64,000 nt of DNA from Streptomyces calvus (GCF_006782915.1 NZ_VCNP01000045.1:62001-126000), one strand, 5' to 3'. Positions 34,985 to 44,838 are shown, numbered from the stretch's first letter. Translations and numbers: made by a program. The notes: generated by a model not told the origin, from the letters alone.

Positions 34985-35076
34985 AAGGCGCCCTGGCGCC
35001 GGTCCCCCCACGGGCCGACGAGCCAGGGCGCCTTCCCATGTCCCGGTGCGGATTCCCCCCACGGGATCCGGCCGGG
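34985..35076 (+). ncRNA. Candidate small RNA with two C6-loop hairpins (6C-like)
   Basis: Two consecutive hairpins show the identical 12-base loop TCCCCCCACGGG. Hairpin 1 (34985-35034): a 13-bp outer stem (AAGGCGCCCTGGC with GCCAGGGCGCCTT), an internal loop and a 3-bp CGG/CCG inner stem closing the loop at 35003-35014. Hairpin 2 (35042-35076): CCCGG/CCGGG and CGGAT/ATCCG stems closing the loop at 35054-35065. Paired hairpins with at least six C in each loop are the definition of the actinobacterial 6C RNA motif. The piece lies between convergent genes, after the citrate synthase terminator, so it needs its own function. A further hairpin (ACAGCG...CGCTGT, 35088-35106) may mark the 3' end. True RNA ends are unknown. 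Confidence 0.55.
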
Positions 35077-35106
35077 CGCTTGTGAGGACAGCGCCTGAAT
35101 CGCTGT

Positions 35107-35440
35107 AGGGCGCGGACGGAACTCCGCCGCACCCGTCGGTATGCGATCTGCCGGGACAGCGCACGTTCGGGAGGGCCGCTCAAAGCTTCCCGCTGGTACG
35201 TGCCCCGGCAACGCAATCTCTGGGAAAAGTCCCCCAAGACATCTCCCAGATGTCAGGAAGCGCCCCCCAAGACGCTGCCCGACATCGCCAACTTAGACCT
35301 TCGAACCCCTTCGATGGTTACGTTCGGATCACTGTGATCTGCGTCTCTTGCATATGACCCTTTGGTGCGCAAGAGCCCGCAAACCTCTCAACGGGACTCA
35401 AGCGTAAGGATGATGCGCGAGCCTTGTGAAGAGCTTATGT
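35107..35440. other. Gene-free stretch with palindromes between convergent genes
   Basis: No ORF is credible here. Structured elements are visible: GACATCT/AGATGTC hairpin (35238-35254), a repeated CCCCCAAGAC (35231-35240 and 35264-35273), and the 13-bp palindrome GATCACTGTGATC (35327-35339). Since both flanking protein genes end here, these signals suggest an extra transcription unit or structured RNA. Confidence 0.5.
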
Positions 35441-35444
35441 GAGT

Positions 35445-35470
35445 GGCGTACCGGACTCCAGGGGTACGCC
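35445..35470 (-). terminator. Terminator hairpin after copA
   Basis: GGCGTACC (35445-35452) pairs with GGTACGCC (35463-35470) across a 10-base loop, 24 bases downstream of the copA stop. Confidence 0.6.
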
Positions 35471-35494
35471 CCAACTCCACGCCAACTCGAGACC

Positions 35495-37795
35495 TCAGCG
35501 AAACGCCCGCAGCCGCAGGCTGTTCGTCACCACGAACACCGATGAGAAGGCCATCGCCGCACCGGCGATCATCGGGTTCAGCAGGCCCGCCGCGGCCAGC
35601 GGCAGCGCGGCGACGTTGTAGCCGAAGGCCCACACCAGGTTGCCCTTGATCGTGGCGAGGGTCCTGCGGGACAGCCGGATCGCGTCCGCCGCCACCCGCA
35701 GATCGCCGCGCACCAGCGTCAGGTCGCCGGCCTCGATCGCCGCGTCCGTGCCGGTGCCCATGGCGAGACCCAGATCAGCGACGGCCAGCGCGGCCGCGTC
35801 GTTGACGCCGTCGCCGACCATGGCGACGCTGCGCCCCTCGGCCTGGAGCCGCCGTACGACGTCGGCCTTGTCCTCGGGCAGCACCTCGGCGATCACCTTC
35901 TCGATGCCCACGGTCCGCGCGACCGCCTCGGCCACGGTCCGGTTGTCGCCGGTCAGCAGCACCGGGGTGAGCCCCAGGGCGCGCAGCCCGCGCACCGCCT
36001 CGGCGCTGGTCTCCTTCACCGCGTCGGCGACGGCCAGCACACCGTGCGCCGTCCCGTCCCAGCCCGCCACGACGGCCGTGTGCCCGGCGCGTTCGGCCTC
36101 CTCCTTGGCGCGGGCCAGCTCCGGCGGCAGCTCCTCGAAGAGCCGCCCGACGGCCACCTCGTGCCCGTCCACGCGTCCGCGCACGCCCCGGCCGGGAACG
36201 TTCTCGAAGTGCTCGGCGAGCGGCAGCGTCCCGGCGCGTTCCTCGGCGCCCGCGGCGACCGCCCGGGCCACCGGGTGCTCGGAGGCGTGCTCCAGGGCGC
36301 CCGCGAGCCGCAGCAGCTGCCGCTCGTCGGTGCCCTCGGCGACGTGCACCGCCTGGAGGGTCATCCGTCCGGTGGTGACGGTGCCGGTCTTGTCGAGGAC
36401 GACGGTGTCGACGCGGCGCGTGGACTCCAGGACCTCGGGGCCCTTGATGAGGATGCCGAGCTGCGCGCCGCGGCCGGTGCCGACCATCAGCGCGGTCGGG
36501 GTGGCCAGGCCGAGGGCGCAGGGGCAGGCGATGATCAGTACGGCGACGGCCGCGGTGAACGCGGCGACGGTGTCGCCCGTCGAGCCGAGCCACATCCCGA
36601 AGGTGCCGACCGCGATCAGCAGCACCACGGGGACGAAGACCGCGGAGATGCGGTCGGCCAGCCGCTGCACCTGCGCCTTGCCGTTCTGCGCGTCCTCCAC
36701 CAGCTTCGCCATGCGGGCGAGCTGCGTGTCGGCGCCGACCCGGGTGGCCTCGACGACCAGCCGGCCGCCCGCGTTGACGGTGGCGCCGGTGACGGCGTCG
36801 CCGACACCGACGTCCACCGGCACGGACTCGCCGGTCAGCATGGAGGCGTCCACGGCGGAGGAGCCCTCCACCACCGTGCCGTCGGTGGCGATCTTCTCCC
36901 CGGGCCGTACGACGAACCGGTCGCCCACGGCCAGCTGATCCGCCGGGATGCGCACCTCGCGCCCGCCCACCCGTCTCCCGCCACCGCCCTCGGCCGAGAG
37001 CGCTTCGCGCTCGCCCTCCTCGTACCGCAGGACGGTGACGTCCTTGGCGCCCAGTTCCATCAGCGCCCGCAGGGCCGCTCCCGCGCGGCGCTTGGAGCGG
37101 GCCTCCAGATAGCGGCCGAGCAGGATGAACGCGGTGACGCCGGCGGCGACCTCCAGGTAGATGGTGGAGGCGCCGTCGGTCCGCGAGACGGTGAGTTCGA
37201 AGGGATGCCGCATGCCGGGCATGCCCGCGTCGCCCAGGAACAGCGCCCACACCGACCAGCCGAACGCGGCGAGGGTGCCGACGGAGACCAGGGTGTCCAT
37301 GGTGGCCGCGCCGTGCCGCAGATTGGTCCAGGCGGCCCGGTGGAAGGGCGCGGCGCCCCACACCACGACGGGCGCGGCGAGGGTGAGCGAGAGCCACTGC
37401 CAGTTGTCGAACTGCAGCGGCGGGACCATCGCGAGGAGGACGACCGGGAGGGCGAGGAGCACGGAGACGGACAGGCGCCGGCGCAGCGCGGCCAGTTCCG
37501 GGTCGGTCTCCGTCGCGGCGGGCGTCTCCTCGCGCGGAGGTGCGGGCTCCTCGGCGGTGTAGCCGGTGCGGACGACGGTGTCGATCAGGTCGGCGACCTC
37601 GACGCCCGGCGGGTAGGTGATCCGGGCCTTCTCGGTGGCGTAGTTCACCGTGGCGGTGACGCCGTCCATGCGGTTGAGCTTCTTCTCGACGCGGGCCGCG
37701 CAGGAGGCGCAGGTCATCCCGCCGATGAGCAGCTCGACCTCCGAGGCCGCCGGCTCGGCGGAGGTCGGTGCCTCGGCGGTGGTGGTGCTGGTCAT
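35495..37795 (-). CDS. copA: Copper-exporting P1B-type ATPase
   Basis: A 766-residue heavy-metal ATPase. The N-terminal HMA domain binds Cu(I) through GMTCASC (Cys29, Cys32). Eight membrane helices follow, with the intramembrane metal site ACPCALG. The cytoplasmic motifs are the TGES actuator loop, the DKTGT phosphorylation site, SEHPVARA (nucleotide-binding HP motif) and MVGDGVNDAAALAVADLGLAMGTGTD. CPC with the adjacent CopZ-like gene and a CsoR-type box indicate Cu(I) export. It lies downstream of the chaperone gene with a 102-base gap, likely in one transcript. Confidence 0.94.
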   Translation of the reverse strand: MTSTTTAEAPTSAEPAASEVELLIGGMTCASCAARVEKKLNRMDGVTATVNYATEKARITYPPGVEVADLIDTVVRTGYTAEEPAPPREETPAATETDPELAALRRRLSVSVLLALPVVLLAMVPPLQFDNWQWLSLTLAAPVVVWGAAPFHRAAWTNLRHGAATMDTLVSVGTLAAFGWSVWALFLGDAGMPGMRHPFELTVSRTDGASTIYLEVAAGVTAFILLGRYLEARSKRRAGAALRALMELGAKDVTVLRYEEGEREALSAEGGGGRRVGGREVRIPADQLAVGDRFVVRPGEKIATDGTVVEGSSAVDASMLTGESVPVDVGVGDAVTGATVNAGGRLVVEATRVGADTQLARMAKLVEDAQNGKAQVQRLADRISAVFVPVVLLIAVGTFGMWLGSTGDTVAAFTAAVAVLIIACPCALGLATPTALMVGTGRGAQLGILIKGPEVLESTRRVDTVVLDKTGTVTTGRMTLQAVHVAEGTDERQLLRLAGALEHASEHPVARAVAAGAEERAGTLPLAEHFENVPGRGVRGRVDGHEVAVGRLFEELPPELARAKEEAERAGHTAVVAGWDGTAHGVLAVADAVKETSAEAVRGLRALGLTPVLLTGDNRTVAEAVARTVGIEKVIAEVLPEDKADVVRRLQAEGRSVAMVGDGVNDAAALAVADLGLAMGTGTDAAIEAGDLTLVRGDLRVAADAIRLSRRTLATIKGNLVWAFGYNVAALPLAAAGLLNPMIAGAAMAFSSVFVVTNSLRLRAFR

Positions 37796-37897
37796 GTCCG
37801 TAACTCCAGGGGCGTCCGGGCTGCGGGTGGGCGGGTGGCGTGCCGGGCCGCGGGGGACGGGTGGCCGCTGCGGCCCGGTTCACGCGCGTGCGGTGGC

Positions 37898-38137
37898 TCA
37901 GGCGGTGCCGGTCAGCTCGAAGCCGGCCTCGTCGACGGCGGCGCGGACGGCGGCCTCGTCCAGCGGGGCCGCGGAGACCACGGTCACCTCGCCGGACGAC
38001 GCGACCGCCGTCACCGAGCTGACACCGGGGAGCTGCGAGATCTCGGCGGAGACGGAGCCCTCGCAGTGGCCGCAGCTCATCCCGCTCACCTTGTAGACGG
38101 TGGTGACGGAGCCCTGGGTGTCGGTCTGGGAGGTCAT
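37898..38137 (-). CDS. copZ: Copper chaperone (HMA domain protein)
   Basis: A 79-residue single HMA domain with the metal site GMSCGHC (Cys22, Cys25) and the betaalphabetabetaalphabeta pattern SVSAEISQLPGVSSVTAVASSGEVTVVSA. It carries Cu(I) to CopA. The ATG at 38137 has GAGGAG about ten bases upstream. It is the first gene after the CsoR-type box, so it is expected to be derepressed by copper together with copA. Confidence 0.93.
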   Translation of the reverse strand: MTSQTDTQGSVTTVYKVSGMSCGHCEGSVSAEISQLPGVSSVTAVASSGEVTVVSAAPLDEAAVRAAVDEAGFELTGTA

Positions 38138-38215
38138 GTGGTTACTCCTCGTCGGGACGTGTCGGTGTGCAGGTGGGTCGTGCGGGGCCCGAGGGACCCT
38201 CCACACTACGAAGAC

Positions 38216-38234
38216 TATACCCCTAGGGGGTATA
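38216..38234. promoter_or_regulatory. CsoR-type copper operator
   Basis: TATACCCCTAGGGGGTATA, a near-perfect palindrome of the type bound by the copper-sensing repressor CsoR in actinomycetes, 79 bases upstream of copZ. No csoR gene is in the window. Confidence 0.85.
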
Positions 38235-38352
38235 AATCCACGACGGGTGCGCGGGGAGCGGGAGGAGTGCGGGAGGAGGGCGCTCGAGACCGGGGCCGGG
38301 CCCGGGGATAGCGTTTCGCCGGAGGCGATGACCACGGAAGGCGGTGCCCGCG

Positions 38353-39396
38353 ATGCGTGCGGTGGTGTTCGAGCGGTACGGGGAACCGGCCGAGGTGCGC
38401 GAGGTCACGGACCCGGAGCCCGCGCCGCACGGAGTCGTGGTCCGTGTCGAGGCCACCGGCCTGTGCCGCAGCGACTGGCACGGCTGGCAGGGCCACGACC
38501 CCGACATCGCGCTCCCGCACGTCCCGGGGCACGAACTCGCCGGGGTCGTCGAGGCGGTCGGCGACCGGGTCACCGGGTGGCGGGCCGGGGACCGGGTCAC
38601 CGTCCCGTTCGTCTGCGCCTGCGGCCGCTGCCCCGCCTGCGCGGCCGGTGACCAGCAGGTGTGCGAGCGCCAGACCCAGCCCGGCTTCACCCACTGGGGC
38701 TCCTTCGCCCAGTACGTGGCGCTGGACCACGCGGACGTGAACCTGGTCGCCGTCCCCGAGGAGATGTCCTTCGCGACGGCCGCCTCGCTCGGCTGCCGGT
38801 TCGCCACGGCCTACCGCGCGGTGGTGCAGCAGGGCCGGGTGGCGGCGGGGGAGTGGGTCGCGGTGCACGGCTGCGGCGGCGTGGGCCTGTCCGCGGTGAT
38901 GATCGCGGCGGCCTCGGGCGCCCGGGTCGTCGCCGTCGACGTGTCGCCGCGGGCCCTGGAACTGGCGCGCGCGTTCGGCGCGGCGGAGTGCGTGGACGCG
39001 GCGGCCGCACCGGACACGGCCGGGGCGGTCCGCGACCTCACCGGCGGCGGCGCCCACCTGTCCCTGGACGCCCTCGGTTCACCCGCCACCTGCGCCGCCT
39101 CCGTCAACGGGCTGCGCCGCCGCGGCCGTCACGTCCAGGTCGGCCTGCTGCCCTCCGAGACCGGCACCACCCCGGTCCCCATGGCCCGCGCCATCGCCCT
39201 GGAGCTGGAGATCCTCGGCAGCCACGGCATGGCCGCGTACACCTACCCGCCGATGCTGGAACTGGTCCGCGCGGGCGTGCTCCGTCCCGACCTGCTGGTG
39301 ACCTCCACCATCGGTCTGGACGCGGTGCCGTCCGCCCTCGCGGCCATGGGCACGGCCGCGGGGGCGGGCGTGACGGTCATCGAGCCCTGGAGCTGA
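38353..39396 (+). CDS. Zinc-dependent alcohol dehydrogenase
   Basis: A 347-residue medium-chain dehydrogenase. The catalytic zinc site is formed by Cys in TGLCRSDWHGW and His in PHVPGHELAGVVEAVGDRV. The structural zinc loop has four Cys in VCACGRCPACAAGDQQVCERQ. The NAD(P) Rossmann motif is VHGCGGVGLSAVMIA. Substrate unknown; the SDWHGWQGHD region is typical of zinc-dependent alcohol dehydrogenases of the Streptomyces type. The ATG at 38353 is preferred over the GTG at 38344 because GGAAGG lies 12 bases upstream of it. It is divergent from copZ across the copper box, but copper control is not implied. Confidence 0.88.
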   Translation: MRAVVFERYGEPAEVREVTDPEPAPHGVVVRVEATGLCRSDWHGWQGHDPDIALPHVPGHELAGVVEAVGDRVTGWRAGDRVTVPFVCACGRCPACAAGDQQVCERQTQPGFTHWGSFAQYVALDHADVNLVAVPEEMSFATAASLGCRFATAYRAVVQQGRVAAGEWVAVHGCGGVGLSAVMIAAASGARVVAVDVSPRALELARAFGAAECVDAAAAPDTAGAVRDLTGGGAHLSLDALGSPATCAASVNGLRRRGRHVQVGLLPSETGTTPVPMARAIALELEILGSHGMAAYTYPPMLELVRAGVLRPDLLVTSTIGLDAVPSALAAMGTAAGAGVTVIEPWS

Positions 39397-39416
39397 GCCC
39401 GCGCGTCACCCGGCGG

Positions 39417-39617
39417 TCAGCCGTTGCCCCGGCCGCGGTTTCCCGGGCGGGCGGCCACCCAGGCCCGGACGGTGTCGGCGTACCAGTACGGCTTGCCGCC
39501 CTCCACGTGGTCGGGCGGCGGCAGCAGGCCGTGCTTGCGGTACGAACGCACGGTGTCCGGCTGCACCTTGATGTGTGCCGCGATGTCCTTGTAGGACCAC
39601 AGTCGTCGGTCGGTCAT
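39417..39617 (-). CDS. Small HTH DNA-binding protein (MerR/excisionase-like)
   Basis: A 66-residue protein consisting of one winged-helix domain: SYKDIAAHIKVQPDTVRSYRKHGLLPPPDHVEGGKPYWYADTVRAWVAARPG. This is the AlpA/excisionase or BldC-like end of the MerR superfamily, without an effector domain. The start is the ATG at 39617, with GGGGAGG eight bases upstream; the in-frame GTG nine bases earlier overlaps that site. Its upstream region holds repeated TTGTGACAG sequences that could be its own direct-repeat binding sites (inference). It is convergent with the alcohol dehydrogenase. Confidence 0.8.
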   Translation of the reverse strand: MTDRRLWSYKDIAAHIKVQPDTVRSYRKHGLLPPPDHVEGGKPYWYADTVRAWVAARPGNRGRGNG

Positions 39618-39755
39618 GGAGTGCACCTCCCCGCGCGCACCGCGGCGGCGGCCGGGGCGGCCGTCAGGGGGAGCCGGGGTGCCGCGCTGGCGATCGCCAG
39701 GAGTCGTGCCCGGTGAACGACGCCGGCCGGCGGCGGGTCAGGGGCTGTCCGCCGG

Positions 39756-39825
39756 GTGTGACGGAAGGTCCGCGCACGCGTGACGGTTGTGACAGTACGC
39801 GGGCATTTGTGACAGGAGTGACGCA
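39756..39825 (-). promoter_or_regulatory. Array of TGTGAC direct repeats
   Basis: TTGTGACAG occurs exactly at 39787-39795 and 39807-39815, 20 bases apart. Weaker copies are GTGTGACGG (39756), CGTGACGG (39778) and GAGTGACGC (39817). The array lies in the divergent region 39618-40018 between the small HTH gene and iolC. No ORF is seen there. Confidence 0.5.
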
Positions 39826-39919
39826 CGGCCGCGCACCGGCTCACCGGCGCGGCGCATTGACCCGCCCGTCCCGGTCCGTCACGGATCCTCGGAAGCCGCC
39901 GATCAGGTTCTCGTCCGAA

Positions 39920-39963
39920 TGTCCGGACAAAACATTGACAGGGCTTCCCGTGCGGGGCTAGAA
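39920..39963 (+). promoter_or_regulatory. iolC promoter with overlapping palindromic operator
   Basis: TTGACA (39935-39940) and CTAGAA (39958-39963) are spaced by 17 bases, a good vegetative-type promoter. TGTCCGGACA (39920-39929) is a perfect palindrome just upstream of the -35 box, typical of GntR-family sites. Confidence 0.65.
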
Positions 39964-40018
39964 ACCGGGGAGAGGCGCACAGCGCCGCCAGCCGTACGCG
40001 TCGTACGAAGGGACCGTG

Positions 40019-40969
40019 ATGGCCTACGACCTGATCACCATGGGGCGGATCGGAGTGGACCTCTATCCGCTCCAGACGGGCGTACCGCTGCCGCAGGTCA
40101 CGTCGTTCGGCAAGTTCCTCGGCGGCTCCGCCACCAACGTCGCGGTGGCCGCGGCCCGCCTCGGACGCCGGACCGCGGTGATCACCCGCACCGGTGACGA
40201 CCCCTTCGGCACCTATCTGCACGAGGCCCTGCGCGGCTTCGGCGTCGACGACCGCTGGGTCACCGCCGTCCCGGGCCTGCCCACTCCGGTCACCTTCTGC
40301 GAGGTCTTCCCGCCGGACGACTTCCCGCTGTACTTCTACCGCCGGCCGAAGGCCCCCGACCTGGAGATCGACGCCCACGACCTCGACCTGGACGCCATCG
40401 GCGAGGCGAGCGTCTTCTGGGTCACCGGCACCGGACTGAGCGAGGAGCCCAGCCGCACCGCGACCCTCGCCGCGCTGGCCCACCGCGCCAAATGCGGCAC
40501 CACGGTCTTCGACCTCGACTGGCGCCCCATGTTCTGGACCGACCCCGACGCGGCCAGGCCGTTCTACCGCGAGGCGCTGCGCCACACCACGGTCGCCGTC
40601 GGCAACCTGGACGAGGTCGAGGTCGCCACCGGCGAGCGCGACCCGCACACCGCCGCCCGCGCCCTGCTCGCCGCCGGTGTCGAGACCGCGGTCGTCAAGC
40701 AGGGGCCGAAGGGCGTGCTGGCCGTGGACCGCGAGGGCCGGTCGGCGCAGGTTCCGCCGCTGCCGGTGAACGTGCTCAACGGGCTCGGTGCCGGTGACGC
40801 CTTCGGCGGTTCCCTGTGCCACGGTCTGCTGGCCGGCTGGGACCTGGAGAAGACGATGCGGTACGCCAACGCCGCCGGCGCCATCGTCGCCTCCCGCCTG
40901 GAGTGCTCCTCCGCGATGCCCACCCCGGACGAGATCGACGCCGCGCTCGCCGCGGGGGCCGTGACATGA
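40019..40969 (+). CDS. iolC: 5-dehydro-2-deoxygluconokinase
   Basis: A 316-residue PfkB-family kinase of the inositol catabolic pathway, phosphorylating 5-dehydro-2-deoxygluconate. MAYDLITMGRIGVDLYPLQTGVPLPQVTSFGKFLGGSATNVAVAAARLGRR is the characteristic IolC N-terminus with the GGSATNVA motif, and VLNGLGAGDAFGGSLCHGLL holds the catalytic Asp. The ATG at 40019 is preferred over the GTG at 40016 by its spacing from AAGGGA. A promoter with a palindrome lies 55-100 bases upstream. MmsA, encoded downstream, takes the later malonate-semialdehyde step. Other iol genes are not in the window. Confidence 0.92.
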   Translation: MAYDLITMGRIGVDLYPLQTGVPLPQVTSFGKFLGGSATNVAVAAARLGRRTAVITRTGDDPFGTYLHEALRGFGVDDRWVTAVPGLPTPVTFCEVFPPDDFPLYFYRRPKAPDLEIDAHDLDLDAIGEASVFWVTGTGLSEEPSRTATLAALAHRAKCGTTVFDLDWRPMFWTDPDAARPFYREALRHTTVAVGNLDEVEVATGERDPHTAARALLAAGVETAVVKQGPKGVLAVDREGRSAQVPPLPVNVLNGLGAGDAFGGSLCHGLLAGWDLEKTMRYANAAGAIVASRLECSSAMPTPDEIDAALAAGAVT

Positions 40970-41398
40970 GCGTCCGCGCGGCGCCGCGGTGAGGACGCCC
41001 GCGATGACCCGTACGCGCCGCACCGCGCCCGCCGCCGGCGCCGCACCGCACGTCCACCGGGGCGCCCCCGCCGGGCCCCCGCCACCGAACGCCTCCGGCG
41101 CGGGAGACCGCTTCGCTTTGGCAGGAGCGAAGTGCGAGCGACGACTCCCCGCCCGCCTCGGCCCCGCGCCGGAGGTTTCGCCGCTGCCCCGTGCGGCCAC
41201 GCGGAGACCGGCGGGGTCCCATGTGTCCACTCGGGGACCGAAACGGCCGACATTGTGTCGGGCCCGTCCGACGGCCCGGTCCTGGTGTGATGTGTCCGTG
41301 GCCGCCGCCGCGGCGCACCCGCCCGCGGCCGGCGCGCAGGAGCTGTACGAACGGCACGTCTCCACCCGACGCCGCCATCTGTGAAGGAGTTCTCGGTC
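40970..41398 (+). other. Gene-free 429-bp gap between iolC and mmsA
   Basis: One ORF (40989-41384) spans it, but its composition and lack of any recognisable domain argue against a gene. Short perfect hairpins are visible, such as CTTCGCT/AGCGAAG near 41113-41136 and CCGACA-TTG-TGTCGG near 41249-41263. The gap may carry a promoter or leader for mmsA, whose ribosome-binding site GAAGGAG is at 41383-41389. Confidence 0.5.
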
Positions 41399-42901
<1,503 letters not shown>

Positions 42902-42923
42902 GCCGCCCGCCCGGGGCAGCTCC

Positions 42924-42958
42924 GGGGCCGTCCGTCATGCGGACGGCCCCATTTTTTT
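42924..42958 (+). terminator. Rho-independent terminator after mmsA
   Basis: GGGGCCGTCCG pairs with CGGACGGCCCC around a 5-base loop and is followed by seven T (42952-42958). This is the only textbook U-tract terminator noticed in the window. Confidence 0.95.
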
Positions 42959-43155
42959 GCGCCCGCGCCCTGCGGTTCCCGCACGTGCCGGATCGGCGGT
43001 ACTGACGGGCCTGTTACTGCCGTAAACGACACTCCAAGACGGCTCTTCCTACTGATTCCGCAGTCAAACACCCATTGACGCCTCGGTTTTCGTCGGTGTT
43101 CGATGCTGCGCAATCCCTGCGCCATCTGCTGCACGAGTCGATCGGATACCGCCGT

Positions 43156-44556
43156 ATGACCGACACGCTCCGCCCTGCCGAGACCGCCGTCACCGACGCG
43201 GCCCCGGACAGCCCCCAGAAGCTCAAGCGCTCCATCGGGGTCGTCGGCGGCACCCTGCTCACCCTCTCGTGCGTCACCCCCGCGTCCACCCTGTTCGTGG
43301 TCGTCCCCGACCTGTTCGGCTCGCTCGGCACCGCCACCGCCCTCACCATCGCCATCGGCTCGCTGCTCTGCGTGGCGGTGGCGTTCTGCTACTCCGAACT
43401 CGGCACCCTGATCCCCAGCGCCGGCGGCGAGTACGCGATGGTCTCCACGCTCGCCGGACGGCTCGCTGGCTGGCTGGTGTTCGTACTGTCCCTGCTGGTG
43501 GTGATGATCGTCCCGCCGGTGATCGCGATGGGCACCGCCGACTACCTCGAACCGGTGCTGCACCTCGACGCCTCGACCGCCGGCGCCGCCGTGATGCTGC
43601 TGGCCACCCTGGCCGGCCTGCTCGACCTGCGCGCCAACGCCTGGATCACCGGCGTCTTCCTGGTCCTGGAGGTCATCGCGGCGGCCGTGGTGGCGGTGCT
43701 GGGCTTCGCCCACGCCGAGCGCGGCCCGGGCAGCCTCGCCGCCATGGAGGTCGCCGGCGCCGACGGCCGCCCGGACACCGTGACCGCCCTGCTGGTCGTC
43801 TCCGGCCTCGCCATCGCCCTGTTCATCACCCAGGGCTTCTCCACGGCCGTCTACCTTTCCGAGGAACTGGAGAACCCGCGTCGCACCGTCGCCCGCACCG
43901 TGCTGGCCACCCTCGCCATCTCCACCGTGATCATCCTGGTGCCGGTCGTCGCCATCACCCTGGGCGCCTCCGACCTCGCCGAACTGACCGGCGGCGACAT
44001 CGGCTCGATGGTCACCGCCTGGTCCAACTCCGCCGTCGGCACTTTCGTCAGCCTCTGCGTGGCCCTCGCCATCATCAACGCCGGCATCGTCATGGTGATC
44101 CAGAACTCGCGCGTCCTGTTCGCCTCCGCCCGCGACAAGGCCTGGCCCGAGCCGGTCAACACCGTCTTCTCCAAGCTCGGCCGCTTCGGCTCCCCCTGGG
44201 TCGCCACCCTCGCCGTCGGCGTCCCCGGCGCCGCCCTGTGCTACGTCAACCTCGACACCCTGTACGGCGTGACCGGCGTCTCCGTCACCGGCATGTACCT
44301 GCTCGTCGCCGTCGCCGCGCTGCTCTCCCGGCGCGGCGCCCACCGCCACACCCGCGCCTGGCGCATGCCGCTGTGGCCCGCCGTACCCGCCCTGCTGATC
44401 GTCGTCCTCGGCTACATCCTGACCCAGCAGGAGTCCGTCCACCTCCTGTGGACCGGCGGCATCACCGCCGCCGCCACCCTCTACTGGGCCCTCTACCTCC
44501 GCCCGCGCCGCACCACCCGCTGGCTCGTGACGCTGCCGGAGGACGCCCGGTCGTGA
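43156..44556 (+). CDS. APC-family amino acid permease
   Basis: A 466-residue membrane transporter with about twelve helices. LKRSIGVVGGTLLTLSCVTPASTLFVVVPDLFGSLGTATALTIAIGSLLCVAVAFCYSELGTLIPSAGGEYAMVSTLAG is the conserved TM1-TM3 region of amino acid/polyamine/organocation permeases, including the ELG...P.AGGEY motif. The substrate cannot be fixed. The ATG at 43156 starts the protein logically (MTDTLRPAETAV), but the ribosome-binding site is weak; an upstream in-frame start adds 27 residues. The 254-bp region before it holds the mmsA terminator and probably the permease promoter. Confidence 0.88.
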   Translation: MTDTLRPAETAVTDAAPDSPQKLKRSIGVVGGTLLTLSCVTPASTLFVVVPDLFGSLGTATALTIAIGSLLCVAVAFCYSELGTLIPSAGGEYAMVSTLAGRLAGWLVFVLSLLVVMIVPPVIAMGTADYLEPVLHLDASTAGAAVMLLATLAGLLDLRANAWITGVFLVLEVIAAAVVAVLGFAHAERGPGSLAAMEVAGADGRPDTVTALLVVSGLAIALFITQGFSTAVYLSEELENPRRTVARTVLATLAISTVIILVPVVAITLGASDLAELTGGDIGSMVTAWSNSAVGTFVSLCVALAIINAGIVMVIQNSRVLFASARDKAWPEPVNTVFSKLGRFGSPWVATLAVGVPGAALCYVNLDTLYGVTGVSVTGMYLLVAVAALLSRRGAHRHTRAWRMPLWPAVPALLIVVLGYILTQQESVHLLWTGGITAAATLYWALYLRPRRTTRWLVTLPEDARS

Positions 44557-44580
44557 GCGTCCCACCGGGCGGACGCCACG

Positions 44581-44838
44581 TCACGGGACGGAGGTTCCGC
44601 CAGGGACCGGACGCAACCGCTCCGGAGGTACGGTCCACTCCCGGCCGCCGCCCACCGGACGCACGAAGGCGGTCGGGCGTGGACGCTGGTCGCCCTGCCA
44701 CGGCGGCACGTACGCGGTGACGTCCTGAAGGACGCCCACACGCCCGGACTCGGGGTCCTCGACCAGCGTGCCGCGCGGAATGTCCTCCGTGCCGCGCGGC
44801 GCGGCGAGCCAGTTCCCGTCCGCCTCCCGCCCGCTCAC
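44581..44838 (-). CDS. Small hypothetical protein, third of a coupled trio
   Basis: An 85-residue protein (VSGREADGNWLAAPRGTEDIPRGTLVEDPESGRVGVLQDVTAYVPPWQGDQRPR...). It looks like a compact beta protein with repeated turns: GTLVEDPESGRVGVLQDV and TAFVRPVGGGREWTVPPERLRPV. No membrane helix or catalytic motif is seen. The GTG start at 44838 has GGGAGGGG upstream and overlaps the previous gene by GTGA. Function unknown; similar small proteins cluster with XRE/DUF397 regulators in Streptomyces. Confidence 0.75.
   Translation of the reverse strand: MSGREADGNWLAAPRGTEDIPRGTLVEDPESGRVGVLQDVTAYVPPWQGDQRPRPTAFVRPVGGGREWTVPPERLRPVPGGTSVP

Noticed and set aside
34985..35034. Simple terminator reading of the first C6 hairpin
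   Set aside because: A terminator for citrate synthase already lies at 34899-34929, there is no U-tract, and the same loop sequence recurs on a second stem.
35100..35300. Possible c-di-AMP (ydaO-type) or other riboswitch
   Set aside because: No downstream gene in either orientation uses it as a leader, and the core conserved motifs could not be matched by eye.
40989..41384. 131-residue ORF between iolC and mmsA
   Set aside because: Residue composition is Arg/Pro/Ala-rich without any domain, it overlaps the mmsA ribosome-binding site, and internal hairpins suggest untranslated DNA.
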